Assembly (NCBI RefSeq): GCF_018417535.1
Contig: NZ_CP070978.1
Coordinates: 2,976,001 to 3,040,000 of the forward strand
Direction: 5' to 3'
DNA length: 64,000 bases
Origin: Burkholderia pyrrocinia
GTDB taxonomy: Bacteria > Pseudomonadota > Gammaproteobacteria > Burkholderiales > Burkholderiaceae
Translations under genes and position numbers: made by a program
Shown: in pieces, positions 57,021-64,000 of the stretch
How the letters are laid out: every line of letters starts with the position of its first letter
Numbering within the stretch: the stretch's first letter is position 1
Notes under the pieces: model-generated
Databases searched by the model: none
What the model saw: the letters and a program-made list of their open reading frames with translations, nothing else
Told to the model about the DNA's origin: nothing

Positions 57021-57080
57021 GCCCGCGAGCGGCGGCGTTCGTCATCGCGCGCGCCGTCGTGCCGCGTTTGAAGCGGCGCG

Positions 57081-57159
57081 GACAAAGTCTTTCGGATCAA
57101 GCGCTTGGCCGCGGTATGCGCAGGCTATCCACACGCTTGCCAACAAAATCTGTGGACAA
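57081..57159 (+). repeat. Paired DnaA-box-like intergenic repeat, copy 5
   Basis: Left box TATCCACA at 57126-57133 and right box TGTGGACAA at 57151-57159. It starts GACAAAGTCTTTCGGATCAA and is nearly identical to copy 6, including some flanking sequence. Confidence 0.88.
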
Positions 57160-57251
57160 GCCGGTTCGCACGCACGGCAGGCGGCCCGTCATGTGGAGCA
57201 ACGCTGCGCGGCCGACGATTTGCCGGCCGCGTGCCGTATTCGAGGCGGCGC

Positions 57252-57330
57252 GGACAAACCCTTTCGGATCAAGCGCTTGGTCGTGGTATGCGCAGGCTAT
57301 CCACATGCTTGCCAACAAAATCTGTGGACA
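57252..57330 (+). repeat. Paired DnaA-box-like intergenic repeat, copy 6
   Basis: Left box TATCCACA at 57297-57304 and right box TGTGGACAA at 57322-57330. It starts GACAAACCCTTTCGGATCAA. It lies 26 bp from the stop codon of the small membrane protein on the other strand. Confidence 0.88.
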
Positions 57331-57356
57331 AGCCTGCCTGCCCGTCACCGCGACGT

Positions 57357-57557
57357 TCAGCGTTGGCGATCGTCGACGGCGGGCCAGCGCGCGAACGCGA
57401 ACACCCACAACATCACGAAGTTCAGGATCGGCACGAACATCGTCAGGATCCACCAGCCCGAATGCCCGGTGCGCCGGACGATGCGGACATACGGATAGAC
57501 GACGACGGCGGCGAGCACGAGCGAGACGAGCAACTGCCACGCGGTGAAGTGTTCCAT
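57357..57557 (-). CDS. Small inner-membrane protein
   Basis: A protein of 66 residues starting MEHFTAWQLLVSLVLAAVVVYPYVRIVRRTGHSGWW. Two hydrophobic segments (residues 8-25 and 36-54) with RIVRRTGHSGWW between them match the small DUF805-like or 'super-infection exclusion'-like membrane proteins found widely in proteobacteria. A GAGGAAGG ribosome-binding site precedes the ATG at 57557. Longer frames in this place come from repeat DNA and are not used. Function is unknown. Confidence 0.7.
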   Translation of the reverse strand: MEHFTAWQLLVSLVLAAVVVYPYVRIVRRTGHSGWWILTMFVPILNFVMLWVFAFARWPAVDDRQR

Positions 57558-57780
57558 GGCCTTCCTCGGAGTGAGGTGTCGTGATGCGGCGCCGGCGGAA
57601 CGGCCGGCACGTTGCGCCGGCGCGCGAGCCCGGCGATGCGCGGCTGCGTGCGGCTCGCGTGATCTTGACGCGGGGCGGGCGCGAGCGTCAAGGCGCGGGT
57701 GGCGCGCCGCTGTTGCGCCGGATCGTCCGTATTTGCGCTGGTTCGCGCGTCGCGTTGCCGAAACGCTGACGCGGCGCATG

Positions 57781-57856
57781 AACCTGAGGCCGATCAACGG
57801 GTTAGCGCACGCGTGCGCAGGATATCCACAAGCTTGCCAACAAAATCTGTGGGTAA
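57781..57856 (+). repeat. Paired DnaA-box-like intergenic repeat, copy 7
   Basis: Left box TATCCACA at 57823-57830; right box TGTGGGTAA at 57848-57856 differs by two bases from the usual TGTGGACAA. GATCAACGGGTTAG lies upstream. Confidence 0.85.
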
Positions 57857-57972
57857 GTGGCGCGGCACGCGTGCGGCGATCGTGTTGTGCGCCACCGTGG
57901 CGTCGTGATGCGAAGTGCGGCGAAGCGGCGCGCGCGAAGGGCATCGCGCGCGCCTCGTCTGCATCACGCGTG

Positions 57973-58050
57973 CCAAAGTCCATCGGATCAAGGGTTTAGC
58001 GTTGCGGTACGCAGGATATCCACAAGCTTGCCAACATTTTCTGTGGAGAA
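57973..58050 (+). repeat. Paired DnaA-box-like intergenic repeat, copy 8
   Basis: Left box TATCCACA at 58017-58024 and right box TGTGGAGAA at 58042-58050. It starts CCAAAGTCCATCGGATCAAG. Confidence 0.85.
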
Positions 58051-58118
58051 CTGCGCGTTCGCGATCGGCGGGCACGACACCGACCGATGCCACGTGTTGC
58101 CTCGATTCGCGCGGGCGC

Positions 58119-58487
58119 TCACGCAGTGCAAATGCCGGCCACGCCGACTTTCCGGAACAGGTGCGGGCTGGCGACGGCGGACGACGGATAGGCCGACAGT
58201 TTCGCGACGAACTCGGGATGCGTGAAAGCCGCGCGAAACGCGTGCGTCGATTCCCAGGTCGCGTAGTTCAGGTAAGTCGGACTGTCGCCGAGCGCGCGAT
58301 GAAGCTGCGTCGAGATGAATCCCGGCTGCCGTTTCATGAATTCGGCGTCGTCCTTCCACACCGCCAGAAAGTCCACTTCGTCTGCGGGATCCAGCGTGAA
58401 CACGTTGACGAGAACGACCGGCTCGGCGTCGATGGCGAGCTGTTGCTGGATCGGAAAGTTCGGATCCATCGGTTTGAACTGGGACAT
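58119..58487 (-). CDS. Antibiotic biosynthesis monooxygenase (ABM) domain protein
   Basis: A protein of 122 residues with a ferredoxin-like ABM fold. VVLVNVFTLDPADEVDFLAVWKDDAEFMKRQPGFIST is the typical first strand-helix, and YLNYATWESTHAFRAAFTHPEF the second. Such proteins act as cofactor-independent monooxygenases or quinol-binding detoxification proteins. The ATG at 58487 is preceded by CCGAGG. It lies 34 bp downstream of a marR gene on the same strand, forming a probable two-gene operon whose product the MarR protein controls. Confidence 0.82.
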   Translation of the reverse strand: MSQFKPMDPNFPIQQQLAIDAEPVVLVNVFTLDPADEVDFLAVWKDDAEFMKRQPGFISTQLHRALGDSPTYLNYATWESTHAFRAAFTHPEFVAKLSAYPSSAVASPHLFRKVGVAGICTA

Positions 58488-58521
58488 GGGAACCTCGGTG
58501 GGTCGTGGGTCGATTGAGTGA

Positions 58522-58968
58522 TCACGCGTGGCCATCCTGGCCATGCGCGCTCGACATTGCCGACAGAACGCGAATCGCCGCATCCAGGTCGGCCGAACTG
58601 AACTCGCCGGCGATGTCGCGGACATGCTGTTGCCATTGCTCGACCACCGCCTGATAGGCCGCGTCGCCGCGCGGTGTCAGCGCATACAGCGGCGACCGCT
58701 TGTGCGCCGGATTGGGCAGCGACCGGACCAGCCCTTCGTCGACCAGCACGTTGATCTGTTTCAGCACGGCCTGCCGCGTGATGCCCATCGCGTCGGCGAT
58801 CTGCGGGATGTTCGGGGCTGCCGGTGCCATCGAGATGGCGCCCAGCACTTGCCAGCGCGCACTGGTCAAGCCGTGCGGCCCGGCAAAGGTGTTGCCCCAT
58901 TCGATCAGCAGGCCGTTCAACCGGAATACGGACAGCGCGACGGTGGTCAACTTCTCGGATTTCGTCAT
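58522..58968 (-). CDS. MarR family transcriptional regulator
   Basis: A protein of 148 residues with the MarR winged helix: RWQVLGAISMAPAAPNIPQIADAMGITRQAVLKQINVLVDEGLV, wing NPAHKRSPLYALTPRG, and dimerisation helices at both ends. It heads an operon with an ABM monooxygenase gene. Its own promoter carries two palindromes at 58998-59023, so autorepression is likely. The ligand is probably a quinone, phenolic or oxidant, judged from the partner. Confidence 0.86.
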   Translation of the reverse strand: MTKSEKLTTVALSVFRLNGLLIEWGNTFAGPHGLTSARWQVLGAISMAPAAPNIPQIADAMGITRQAVLKQINVLVDEGLVRSLPNPAHKRSPLYALTPRGDAAYQAVVEQWQQHVRDIAGEFSSADLDAAIRVLSAMSSAHGQDGHA

Positions 58969-58988
58969 ATTTGATACGCATCATGAAT

Positions 58989-59025
58989 CGACAACTAGTT
59001 TACGTAAACGACAACTGGTTGTCAA
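58989..59025. promoter_or_regulatory. MarR promoter with two palindromic operators
   Basis: On the minus strand TTGACA (59020-59025, perfect -35), N17 and TAAACT (58997-59002) form the marR promoter. GTTTACGTAAAC (58998-59009, perfect palindrome) covers the -10 and GACAAC-TG-GTTGTC (59010-59023) covers the -35. CGACAACTAGTT and CGACAACTGGTT form a direct repeat 20 bp apart (58989 and 59009). Confidence 0.6.
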
Positions 59026-59150
59026 ATATGCGCGTGTGTCGCCGAACGACGCCGGGCAGGTAAACTTGTGACGCGATACGGCACCGATAGCATCGGCAGC
59101 ACTGGCTGCGGCAGATTGCCGACCGACAAAAAAGAACCTGGAGAGAATCG

Positions 59151-59387
59151 GTGAGAACGATCTGGAAAATGATCGCCGTGCCGTTGCTGGCGACGGCGTG
59201 CGGAACGATTGCGCATGCGTGTCGGCCGCCCAACTATCAGACCGCGTATTTCGGTGACGCCCAACACATGGGCGACGAACTTCGCGACAAGGTGGCCGAC
59301 GACATCCGGGCCAATGAGTCGAGGCCATGGCGAATACGCGCATGCGCGTATTCGCGGCCGCATCGCGCATTTGCCGCGCACGCCTGA
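59151..59387 (+). CDS. Small exported protein, C-terminus possibly truncated at a repeat
   Basis: A protein of 78 residues starting with GTG after CTGGAGAG. The N-terminus (RTIWKMIAVPLLATACGTIAHA) is a signal peptide, possibly a lipoprotein signal (LLATAC). The mature part CRPPNYQTAYFGDAQHMGDELRDKVADDIRANE is unrecognised. The last 20 residues are arginine- and alanine-rich and unlike the rest. The TGA stop straddles the start of repeat copy 9, which suggests that the original 3' end was replaced. It diverges from marR across the operator region. Confidence 0.5.
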   Translation: MRTIWKMIAVPLLATACGTIAHACRPPNYQTAYFGDAQHMGDELRDKVADDIRANESRPWRIRACAYSRPHRAFAAHA

Positions 59388-59464
59388 CAAACCCTTACCG
59401 ATCAACGGCTTGGTGCCGTTAATGGAAGGTTGTCCACAAGCTTGCCAACATAATCTGTGGACAA
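59387..59464 (+). repeat. Paired DnaA-box-like intergenic repeat, copy 9
   Basis: Left box TTGTCCACA (59430-59438) and right box TGTGGACAA (59456-59464) are exact 9-bp complements in this copy, so the RNA could form a hairpin with a 17-nt loop. It starts ACAAACCCTTACCGATCAACGG. It ends 19 bp from the stop of the histidine kinase gene on the other strand. Confidence 0.88.
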
Positions 59465-59483
59465 GCCGCCTGTCACGCGCGCA

Positions 59484-60860
59484 TCAGGCTGGTGCAGGAA
59501 AGCGCACCGTGACAGTGAGCCCGCGCCCGCCGTGCGTGGTACCGAGCGCGACCGTCGCGCGATGCTGTTCGGCGATCCGCTTGACGATCGACAGCCCGAG
59601 CCCGCTGCCCGACGACGTGGCCGCCTGCGCGCCCTCGCCGCGATAGAAGCGCTCCCACACGTCGGTGCGCTCGGCTTCCGGAATCCCGGGGCCGTCGTCG
59701 GCGACCTCGAGCACGGGCGTCGCGCCGTCGATGCGCGCGGACACGTCGACGCGCGCGCCGTCGCCCGCATAGCGGATCGCGTTGTCGACGAGATTGTTCA
59801 GCAGCACGCGCAGCGTGTCGATATTGCCCGCGGCCATCACGGGCGCCGCGACGATCGCGCCGAGATCGATCCGGTGCGCGTCGGCGACGCGCGCGCGGTC
59901 CGCGACCACCGACCGGCACAGCGCGGCGAGATCGACGGGCGCGGCAGTGGACGTGGCCGCTTGCGCATCGGGTTCGAGGCGCGCGAGCGTCAGCAACTGC
60001 TCGGCGAGGTGGCCGAGGCGCGTCGTGCCCGCATGGATCTGCGCGAGGATGCGCTCGCGCTCGTCGGCGGTCGCCGCGCGCCGCAGCAATTGCGACTGGA
60101 TCGACAGCCCCATGATCGGCGTGCGCAACTCGTGCGCGGCATCGGCGATGAAGTGCCGCTGCAGCGTGAACGAGCGGTCGAGCCGCGCGAGCAGGTCGTT
60201 GATCGCTTCGGCGAGCGGCCGGACTTCGTTCGGCATCGATGCGACATCGACCGGTTCAAGGTTGTTCGCATTCCTGCGCTTCAGGCCGGATGCGATCGTG
60301 CGCAGCGGCCGCAGCCCCGCGCCGATGCCGAACCACAGGCCGATCGCCAGCACCGGCAGCATCGAGAACACCGGCCACAGCAGGTGCACGGCGATGCCTG
60401 CAATCGCTTCCCACCGCGCATGCCGCGCCTGCGCGAGCCGGATCGTCGTGCCGCCACGCTCGGTCACGTAAGTGCGCCACGGCTGGCCGCCGACGTCGAC
60501 GCTCGCGATGCCCTTCTGCGCGGGCGGCGGCAGCGTCGAATCGCGGTCGGTCGAATACACGAGCGTGCCGTTGCGCCAGACTTGCAACAGCACGGCATCG
60601 GGATCGCTCGCCTCGAAACCGTGCTTGCCGTTGGCGCGGTTGCTGAACGACAGCTCGCCGTTCGGGCCGACGACGATTTGCTTCGACATGCTGCGCATCT
60701 GATCGTCGAGCAGATCGTCGAGTTCGCGCAGCGCGCCCCAGTAGGTGCCCGCGCTCGCGACCAGGCCGATCACGCACGCGGCCGGCAGCAGCCACATCAG
60801 CAGGCGCCGCCGTAGCGACGCACTGCGCCAGCGCGCGATCGCGCGTTGCACGCGCATCAT
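59484..60860 (-). CDS. qseC: Sensor histidine kinase (QseC-like)
   Basis: A protein of 458 residues. The first helix is LLMWLLPAACVIGLVASAGTY and the second about residues 160-180; between them is a periplasmic sensor of about 120 residues. HAMP, H-box FIADAAHELRTP (near residue 246), N-box NNLVDNAIRYA, DDGPGIP and SGLGLSIVKRI follow. It overlaps the response-regulator gene by 4 bp. The order regulator-kinase beside a divergent ygiW-type gene matches QseBC (PreAB). The signal sensed here is not shown by sequence. Confidence 0.88.
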   Translation of the reverse strand: MMRVQRAIARWRSASLRRRLLMWLLPAACVIGLVASAGTYWGALRELDDLLDDQMRSMSKQIVVGPNGELSFSNRANGKHGFEASDPDAVLLQVWRNGTLVYSTDRDSTLPPPAQKGIASVDVGGQPWRTYVTERGGTTIRLAQARHARWEAIAGIAVHLLWPVFSMLPVLAIGLWFGIGAGLRPLRTIASGLKRRNANNLEPVDVASMPNEVRPLAEAINDLLARLDRSFTLQRHFIADAAHELRTPIMGLSIQSQLLRRAATADERERILAQIHAGTTRLGHLAEQLLTLARLEPDAQAATSTAAPVDLAALCRSVVADRARVADAHRIDLGAIVAAPVMAAGNIDTLRVLLNNLVDNAIRYAGDGARVDVSARIDGATPVLEVADDGPGIPEAERTDVWERFYRGEGAQAATSSGSGLGLSIVKRIAEQHRATVALGTTHGGRGLTVTVRFPAPA

Positions 60861-61519
60861 GCGCCGTCACCGATCCGGTAGCCGACGCCGCGCACCGTGC
60901 GGATCATGTCGTGGCCGAGCTTCTTGCGCAGGTTGTGGATGTGTACCTGCACCGCGTTGCTCTCGATTTCCTCGCCCCAGCTATAGAGCCGCTCCTCGAA
61001 CTGCTCGCGCGAAATCACCGCGCCCGGTTCGCGCATCAGTTCGTGCAGCAGCACGAACTCCTTCGGCGACAGCGGCACTTCGTCGTCGTCGAGCCAGACG
61101 AGGTGCTTGACGGGATCGAGCCGCAGCGGGCCGATCGCGAGCGTCGTCTGCGCGCGCCCCGCGTGGCGGCGGTTGACCGCGCGGATGCGGGCGAGCAGTT
61201 CGTCGAGTTCGAACGGCTTGACGAGATAGTCGTCCGCGCCGCTGTCGAGGCCCGCGATGCGGTCCGGCACGCCGTCGCGCGCGGTGATGATGATCGCGGG
61301 CAGGGTTTCGTCGCGGCGGCGCAGCGCGGCGAGCACCGACAGGCCGTCGCGGTTCGGCAGCCCGAGATCGAGCAGCAGCAGGCCGTAGCCGGTCGAGCGC
61401 AGCGCGAGCGACGCGGCGTCGCCGTCCTTCACCCAGTCGACCGCGAAGCCTTCCTGTTTGAGGCCCTGTTCGAGCCCGCTGCCGATCAGCGGATCGTCCT
61501 CGACGAGCAGTACGCGCAT
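60857..61519 (-). CDS. qseB: OmpR-family response regulator (QseB-like)
   Basis: A protein of 220 residues. The receiver domain has LLVEDDPLIGSGLEQ, phosphoacceptor LLLLDLGLPNRDG (Asp near residue 51) and DDYLVKPFELDEL. A winged-helix domain (residues 125-220) ends VRTVRGVGYRIG. The start MRVLLVEDD (61519) is preferred to the ATG at 61537. The stop overlaps the kinase ATG (ATGA). It diverges from the ygiW-type gene and probably binds repeats in the 231-bp gap between them. Confidence 0.88.
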   Translation of the reverse strand: MRVLLVEDDPLIGSGLEQGLKQEGFAVDWVKDGDAASLALRSTGYGLLLLDLGLPNRDGLSVLAALRRRDETLPAIIITARDGVPDRIAGLDSGADDYLVKPFELDELLARIRAVNRRHAGRAQTTLAIGPLRLDPVKHLVWLDDDEVPLSPKEFVLLHELMREPGAVISREQFEERLYSWGEEIESNAVQVHIHNLRKKLGHDMIRTVRGVGYRIGDGA

Positions 61520-61581
61520 GGATTCGTGTCTCTTCAACAGGGCGCCGCGGCGCCCGGGGTTCCAATGATAAGCGCGCGTGT

Positions 61582-61682
61582 CTTAGGGAGAGCTTAAACA
61601 CGGACGCCTCCGTGCGTTGGCGCACCGGACCGATGCGACAGCGTGCCGCTTCGGACGGTCTTCAGGCTTTCTTAATCTTACG
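61582..61682. promoter_or_regulatory. Candidate QseB/PmrA-type binding repeats
   Basis: CTTAG (61582-61586) and CTTAA (61593-61597) lie 11 bp apart, the spacing of OmpR-family half sites. A second group, CTTAATCTTACG, lies at 61671-61682, with CCGTAATC just after. They sit between the divergent qseB-like and ygiW-type genes. Confidence 0.4.
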
Positions 61683-61750
61683 CTCCGTAATCTCGGGCCG
61701 TCGCGTTCAACGAGAGCGCGGCGCACCATCAAACAAGGAGGAACGAGATC

Positions 61751-62104
61751 ATGAAACACCTGACGAGAATCCTGGCGGTCGCGCTCGCCGTGCTGCCTGC
61801 CGCCGTCTACGCGGAATATACCGGGCCGTCCACGCTGACCACGACGACCGTGAAGGAACTGCTCGCGAACGGCAAGGACGACCAGCACGTGCAATTGCAG
61901 GGGCGCATCGTCAAGCATGCCGGCGGCGAGGACTACGAGTTCGCCGACGCGACCGGCACGATCCGCGTCGAGATCGACAACAAGCTGTGGGCGGCCGGCC
62001 AGCCCGTCGGCGACAAGAGCGAAGTGAAGCTGACCGGCGAATTCGAGCGCAAATGGTCGGGCAAGGTGAAGGTCGATGCCGACCACGTCGAAGTGCTGCA
62101 CTGA
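61751..62104 (+). CDS. ygiW: YgiW/YdeI family periplasmic BOF-fold stress protein
   Basis: A protein of 117 residues. A signal peptide (MKHLTRILAVALAVLPAAVYA) precedes a bacterial OB-fold (PF04076), with YTGPSTLTTTTVKELL, VQLQGRIVKHAGGEDYEFADATGTIRVEID and EVKLTGEFERKW. Family members bind small ligands or cations and protect against peroxide, acid or antimicrobial peptides. It is transcribed away from qseBC, as in enterobacteria, and is probably a QseB target. AAGGAGGAAC lies upstream of the ATG. Confidence 0.88.
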   Translation: MKHLTRILAVALAVLPAAVYAEYTGPSTLTTTTVKELLANGKDDQHVQLQGRIVKHAGGEDYEFADATGTIRVEIDNKLWAAGQPVGDKSEVKLTGEFERKWSGKVKVDADHVEVLH

Positions 62105-62159
62105 CCGGTGCGCGCGGGGCCGGTGATACCATGAACGACCGGTTCCCGTTCCCACCAAG

Positions 62160-63020
62160 ATGGCCGCCAATTTCGACGAACTCGCGTCCCGGATCCGGGC
62201 GCAATTTTCCGAGCTGAGCCCGCAATTCCAGGCGGGCGCCGCATTCCTGCTCGATCATCCCGACGAAGTCGCCACTTCGTCGATGCGCAAGGTCGCGCAG
62301 CGCGCGCAGGTGCAGCCTGCATCGCTCGTGCGGCTCGCGCAGCAATTCGGTTTCCCCGGCTGGAACGAGCTGCGCGACCTGTGCGTCGCGCGCGTTCGCA
62401 CGCGCCCCGAGCCGCTTACGCAGCGCGCGCGCTCGCTCGTGCGGCCCGACGCGAAGGCGTCGCTCGCGCACGATCTGCTCGCCGCGCAGCAACACAACCT
62501 GTCGACCACCGCCGCGCAGAACGAGCACGCGCTCGCGGACGCGGCCAGGCTGATCCGCAAGGCGTCGCACGTGCATGTCGCGGGGTTCCGCTCGTGCTAT
62601 CCGGTCGCGTTCGGGTTCGTGTACGGCTACCGGCTGTTTCGTCCGACCGTGTCGCTGCTCAACGGCGTTGCCGGTTCGCTCGAAATGGAGCTGCGGACGA
62701 TCGCGAAGCAGAGCGTGACCGTGGTCATCAGCTTCGCGCCGTATTCGGCGGAAGCGACGCGCGTCGCGCAGGCCGCGAAGGCGCAGGGCAGCCGGATCGT
62801 CGCGATCACCGACAGTGCGGTGTCGCCGATCGCGCTGCATGCGGACGCACAGCTGATCTTCACGCACGACAGCCCGTCGTTCTTTCCGTCGCTGGTGGCC
62901 GCACATGCGATGGCCGAGGCGCTGGTCGCGCAGTTGCTCGCGCTCGAAGGCAGCGATGCGATCGCGGCGCTCGAGCGCACCGAAGCGGAGCTGCACGCGA
63001 AGGGCGCTTACGTCGTCTGA
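62160..63020 (+). CDS. MurR/RpiR family transcriptional regulator
   Basis: A protein of 286 residues. The N-terminal HTH_6 domain (residues 1-80, ATSSMRKVAQRAQVQPASLVRLAQQFGFPGW) is joined to a sugar-isomerase (SIS) domain (about 115-260, HVHVAGFRSCYPVAFGFVYGY). SIS domains bind phosphosugars, so the effector is probably a sugar phosphate, yet no sugar-metabolism gene is adjacent. It lies 55 bp after the ygiW-type gene on the same strand and precedes a GNAT gene. Confidence 0.87.
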   Translation: MAANFDELASRIRAQFSELSPQFQAGAAFLLDHPDEVATSSMRKVAQRAQVQPASLVRLAQQFGFPGWNELRDLCVARVRTRPEPLTQRARSLVRPDAKASLAHDLLAAQQHNLSTTAAQNEHALADAARLIRKASHVHVAGFRSCYPVAFGFVYGYRLFRPTVSLLNGVAGSLEMELRTIAKQSVTVVISFAPYSAEATRVAQAAKAQGSRIVAITDSAVSPIALHADAQLIFTHDSPSFFPSLVAAHAMAEALVAQLLALEGSDAIAALERTEAELHAKGAYVV

Positions 63021-63075
63021 TGCGGCACGTGCGACTGCGGCCGTCCCTCATTCACGATTCAACCCGACGCAACCG

Positions 63076-63501
63076 ATGACGTTCACTTACGAGGTGACCG
63101 ACGCGGGCGACGCGAACGTGCGCAAGCAGATCGTCGCGCCGCTCGTCCGATTCAACGAAAGCCCGGCCGGCCCGAACGACTTTCGTCCGCTGGCCGTGCT
63201 CGTGACCGATGCGCAAGGCGCGGTGGTCGGCGGCTTGTGGGGCGGGACGGCGTTCGGCTGGCTGCACGTCGACCTGCTCGTGGTACCCGAGGAAGCGCGC
63301 GGCCAGGGCACCGGCACGCGCATCATGGATCTGGCCGAAGCGGAGGCCGTCGCGCGCGGCTGCCGCAGCGCATGGCTCGACACGTTCGACTTCCAGGCGC
63401 GGCCCTTCTACGAGAAACGCGGCCATGTCCGCTTCGGCGAGCGGCCGGATTATCCGGTCGGGCACACGCGGATTTTCCTGACGAAGAAGCTCGCGGGTTG
63501 A
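63076..63501 (+). CDS. GNAT family N-acetyltransferase
   Basis: A protein of 141 residues, the typical single-domain length. Acetyl-CoA motif A reads VDLLVVPEEARGQGTGTRIMDLAE (near residue 66) and motif B reads LDTFDFQARPFYEKRGHVRFGE (near residue 101). The ATG at 63076 begins MTFTYEVTDAG; the frame is open upstream inside the RpiR gene but that part is not coding. It follows the regulator by 55 bp, so co-transcription is possible. The acceptor is unknown. Confidence 0.86.
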   Translation: MTFTYEVTDAGDANVRKQIVAPLVRFNESPAGPNDFRPLAVLVTDAQGAVVGGLWGGTAFGWLHVDLLVVPEEARGQGTGTRIMDLAEAEAVARGCRSAWLDTFDFQARPFYEKRGHVRFGERPDYPVGHTRIFLTKKLAG

Positions 63502-63504
63502 GCG

Positions 63505-63527
63505 GCGGTGCCGCATGCAGGCACCGC
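63505..63527 (+). terminator. Hairpin after the GNAT gene
   Basis: GCGGTGCC (63505-63512) pairs perfectly with GGCACCGC (63520-63527) around a GCATGCA loop, 3 bp after the stop codon. There is no T-run, so factor-independent termination is likely but weak. Confidence 0.5.
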
Positions 63528-63701
63528 GCGGCACGGTTGACGATGCCACCGGCTGTCGCCTAGCATACCGGTCAGCGATGCAGGTCGCTTCCGGGTCCGC
63601 GGAAAGGGTTGAACCCACCTGTCGCAGCAAATCCAGTCTTCCCTCTGTCCTTTGTGCTGGCGGTATTGCGGACCTTCGGCCATTACTGCACAAGGATCCG
63701 C

Positions 63702-64000
63702 ATGAACAAGCTGCCTCCCAAGGCCAATCCCGATCATCTGAAAAAGCAGGCCAAGGCATTGTTGCGCCTGTACCGGCAGGGCGACGCGCAGGCTGTCGCG
63801 CGCTTTGTCCGGTTTCTTCCCGCCGCCGCAAACCGCACGCACGACGAAGCGATCGCGCTCGGGCTGCACCTGCACGACGCGCAGTCGTGCATTGCGCGCG
63901 AGTACGGCTTCGCGTCGTGGGCCGATCTCGGCGTGTTCGTCGAAACGCAGGCGCTCGCGCGGCAACAGCGGTCGCTGCTGATCCGGCGCTGGCTCGGCCT
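63702..64000 (+). CDS. Ankyrin-repeat-type protein, N-terminal part only
   Basis: The frame begins MNKLPPKANPDHLKKQAKAL and stays open to the window end (about 99 residues). The N-terminal LHDAQSCIAREYGFASWADL is characteristic of a family of cytoplasmic ankyrin-repeat proteins of Burkholderia and related bacteria; the ankyrin repeats themselves would lie beyond the window. CAAGGA precedes the ATG. Function is unknown; the identification rests on the N-terminus only. Confidence 0.65.
   Translation, partial: MNKLPPKANPDHLKKQAKALLRLYRQGDAQAVARFVRFLPAAANRTHDEAIALGLHLHDAQSCIAREYGFASWADLGVFVETQALARQQRSLLIRRWLG

Larger units (their letters stand above)
56877..57356. other. Intergenic region occupied by repeat copies 4-6
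   Basis: No gene is supported in these 480 bp. The region is mostly repeat: copies 5 and 6 also share flanking sequence of about 20-50 bp, so this stretch grew by local duplication. Confidence 0.7.
57558..58118. other. Intergenic region with repeat copies 7 and 8
   Basis: No gene is supported in these 561 bp. Several short frames are open on both strands, but they run through the repeats and lack ribosome-binding sites or family features. Confidence 0.65.

Noticed and set aside
57097..57984. Short frames containing a recurring YPHACQQNLWTS-like peptide
   Set aside because: The shared peptide is only the translation of the DNA repeat, in several frames; it is not evidence of a protein family.
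54506..59464. The nine repeats as a CRISPR array
   Set aside because: Spacing is irregular (about 140 to over 2,000 bp), genes lie between copies, and there are no cas genes.
54506..59464. The nine repeats as the origin iterons of a secondary chromosome
   Set aside because: No repA, parA or parB gene is present in the window; the DnaA-box likeness alone does not make an origin.

Overview
The window looks like a Burkholderia genome, most likely a member of the Burkholderia cepacia complex and probably its second chromosome. The reasons are the very high G+C content, the MmsA/MmsB valine-degradation operon, a PenR/Pen-type class A beta-lactamase pair, a MacAB-NodT-type efflux operon and a YgiW/QseBC locus. 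No ribosomal, tRNA or replication-initiation genes are present. The taxonomic assignment is inference from gene content.

Layout, left to right. 1-8.4 kb: an AraC-type regulator (cut by the window edge) diverges from a six-gene valine/branched-chain acid catabolic operon that ends in a strong palindromic terminator. 8.4-15.7 kb: a LysR/MFS divergent pair, then a macA-macB-outer-membrane-factor efflux operon. 16-21.6 kb: an internally deleted methyltransferase remnant, an HD phosphohydrolase, an XRE regulator, a lipoprotein, a membrane/papain-like fusion behind a LacI-type operator, a small periplasmic protein and a secreted RNase T2.

21.6-33.7 kb: the most unusual region, a dense cluster of lipid-modifying and iron-dependent enzymes. 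It has two ferritin-like PF10118 proteins, a PAP2-desaturase-acyltransferase-3 triple fusion, two acyltransferase-like proteins, an alpha/beta hydrolase, two stand-alone desaturases, a GH3-type acyl-acid-amido synthetase and a Rieske oxygenase. Several gene pairs overlap translationally. It looks like an uncharacterised pathway that makes or remodels a membrane lipid or fatty-acid-derived metabolite.

33.8-42.4 kb: an isochorismatase-like protein lacking its catalytic Cys, glutaminase, a two-component system, a patatin/Omp85 type Vd autotransporter, an orphan MreB paralogue and a YdcF-like protein. 42.4-51.8 kb: an AT-rich leader and a 2,864-residue autotransporter with about eleven in-frame 300-bp repeats, followed by a textbook terminator with a GAAA loop. 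51.9-54.5 kb: a glycogen-debranching-type glycosidase and a small acidic protein.

54.5-59.5 kb: nine copies of an intergenic repeat of about 80 bp carrying two opposed DnaA-box-like 9-mers. They lie around penR/penA, a small membrane protein, a marR-monooxygenase pair and a small exported protein. 59.5-64 kb: a QseBC-like two-component system divergent from a YgiW-type periplasmic protein, an RpiR-type regulator, a GNAT acetyltransferase and the start of an ankyrin-type protein cut by the window end.
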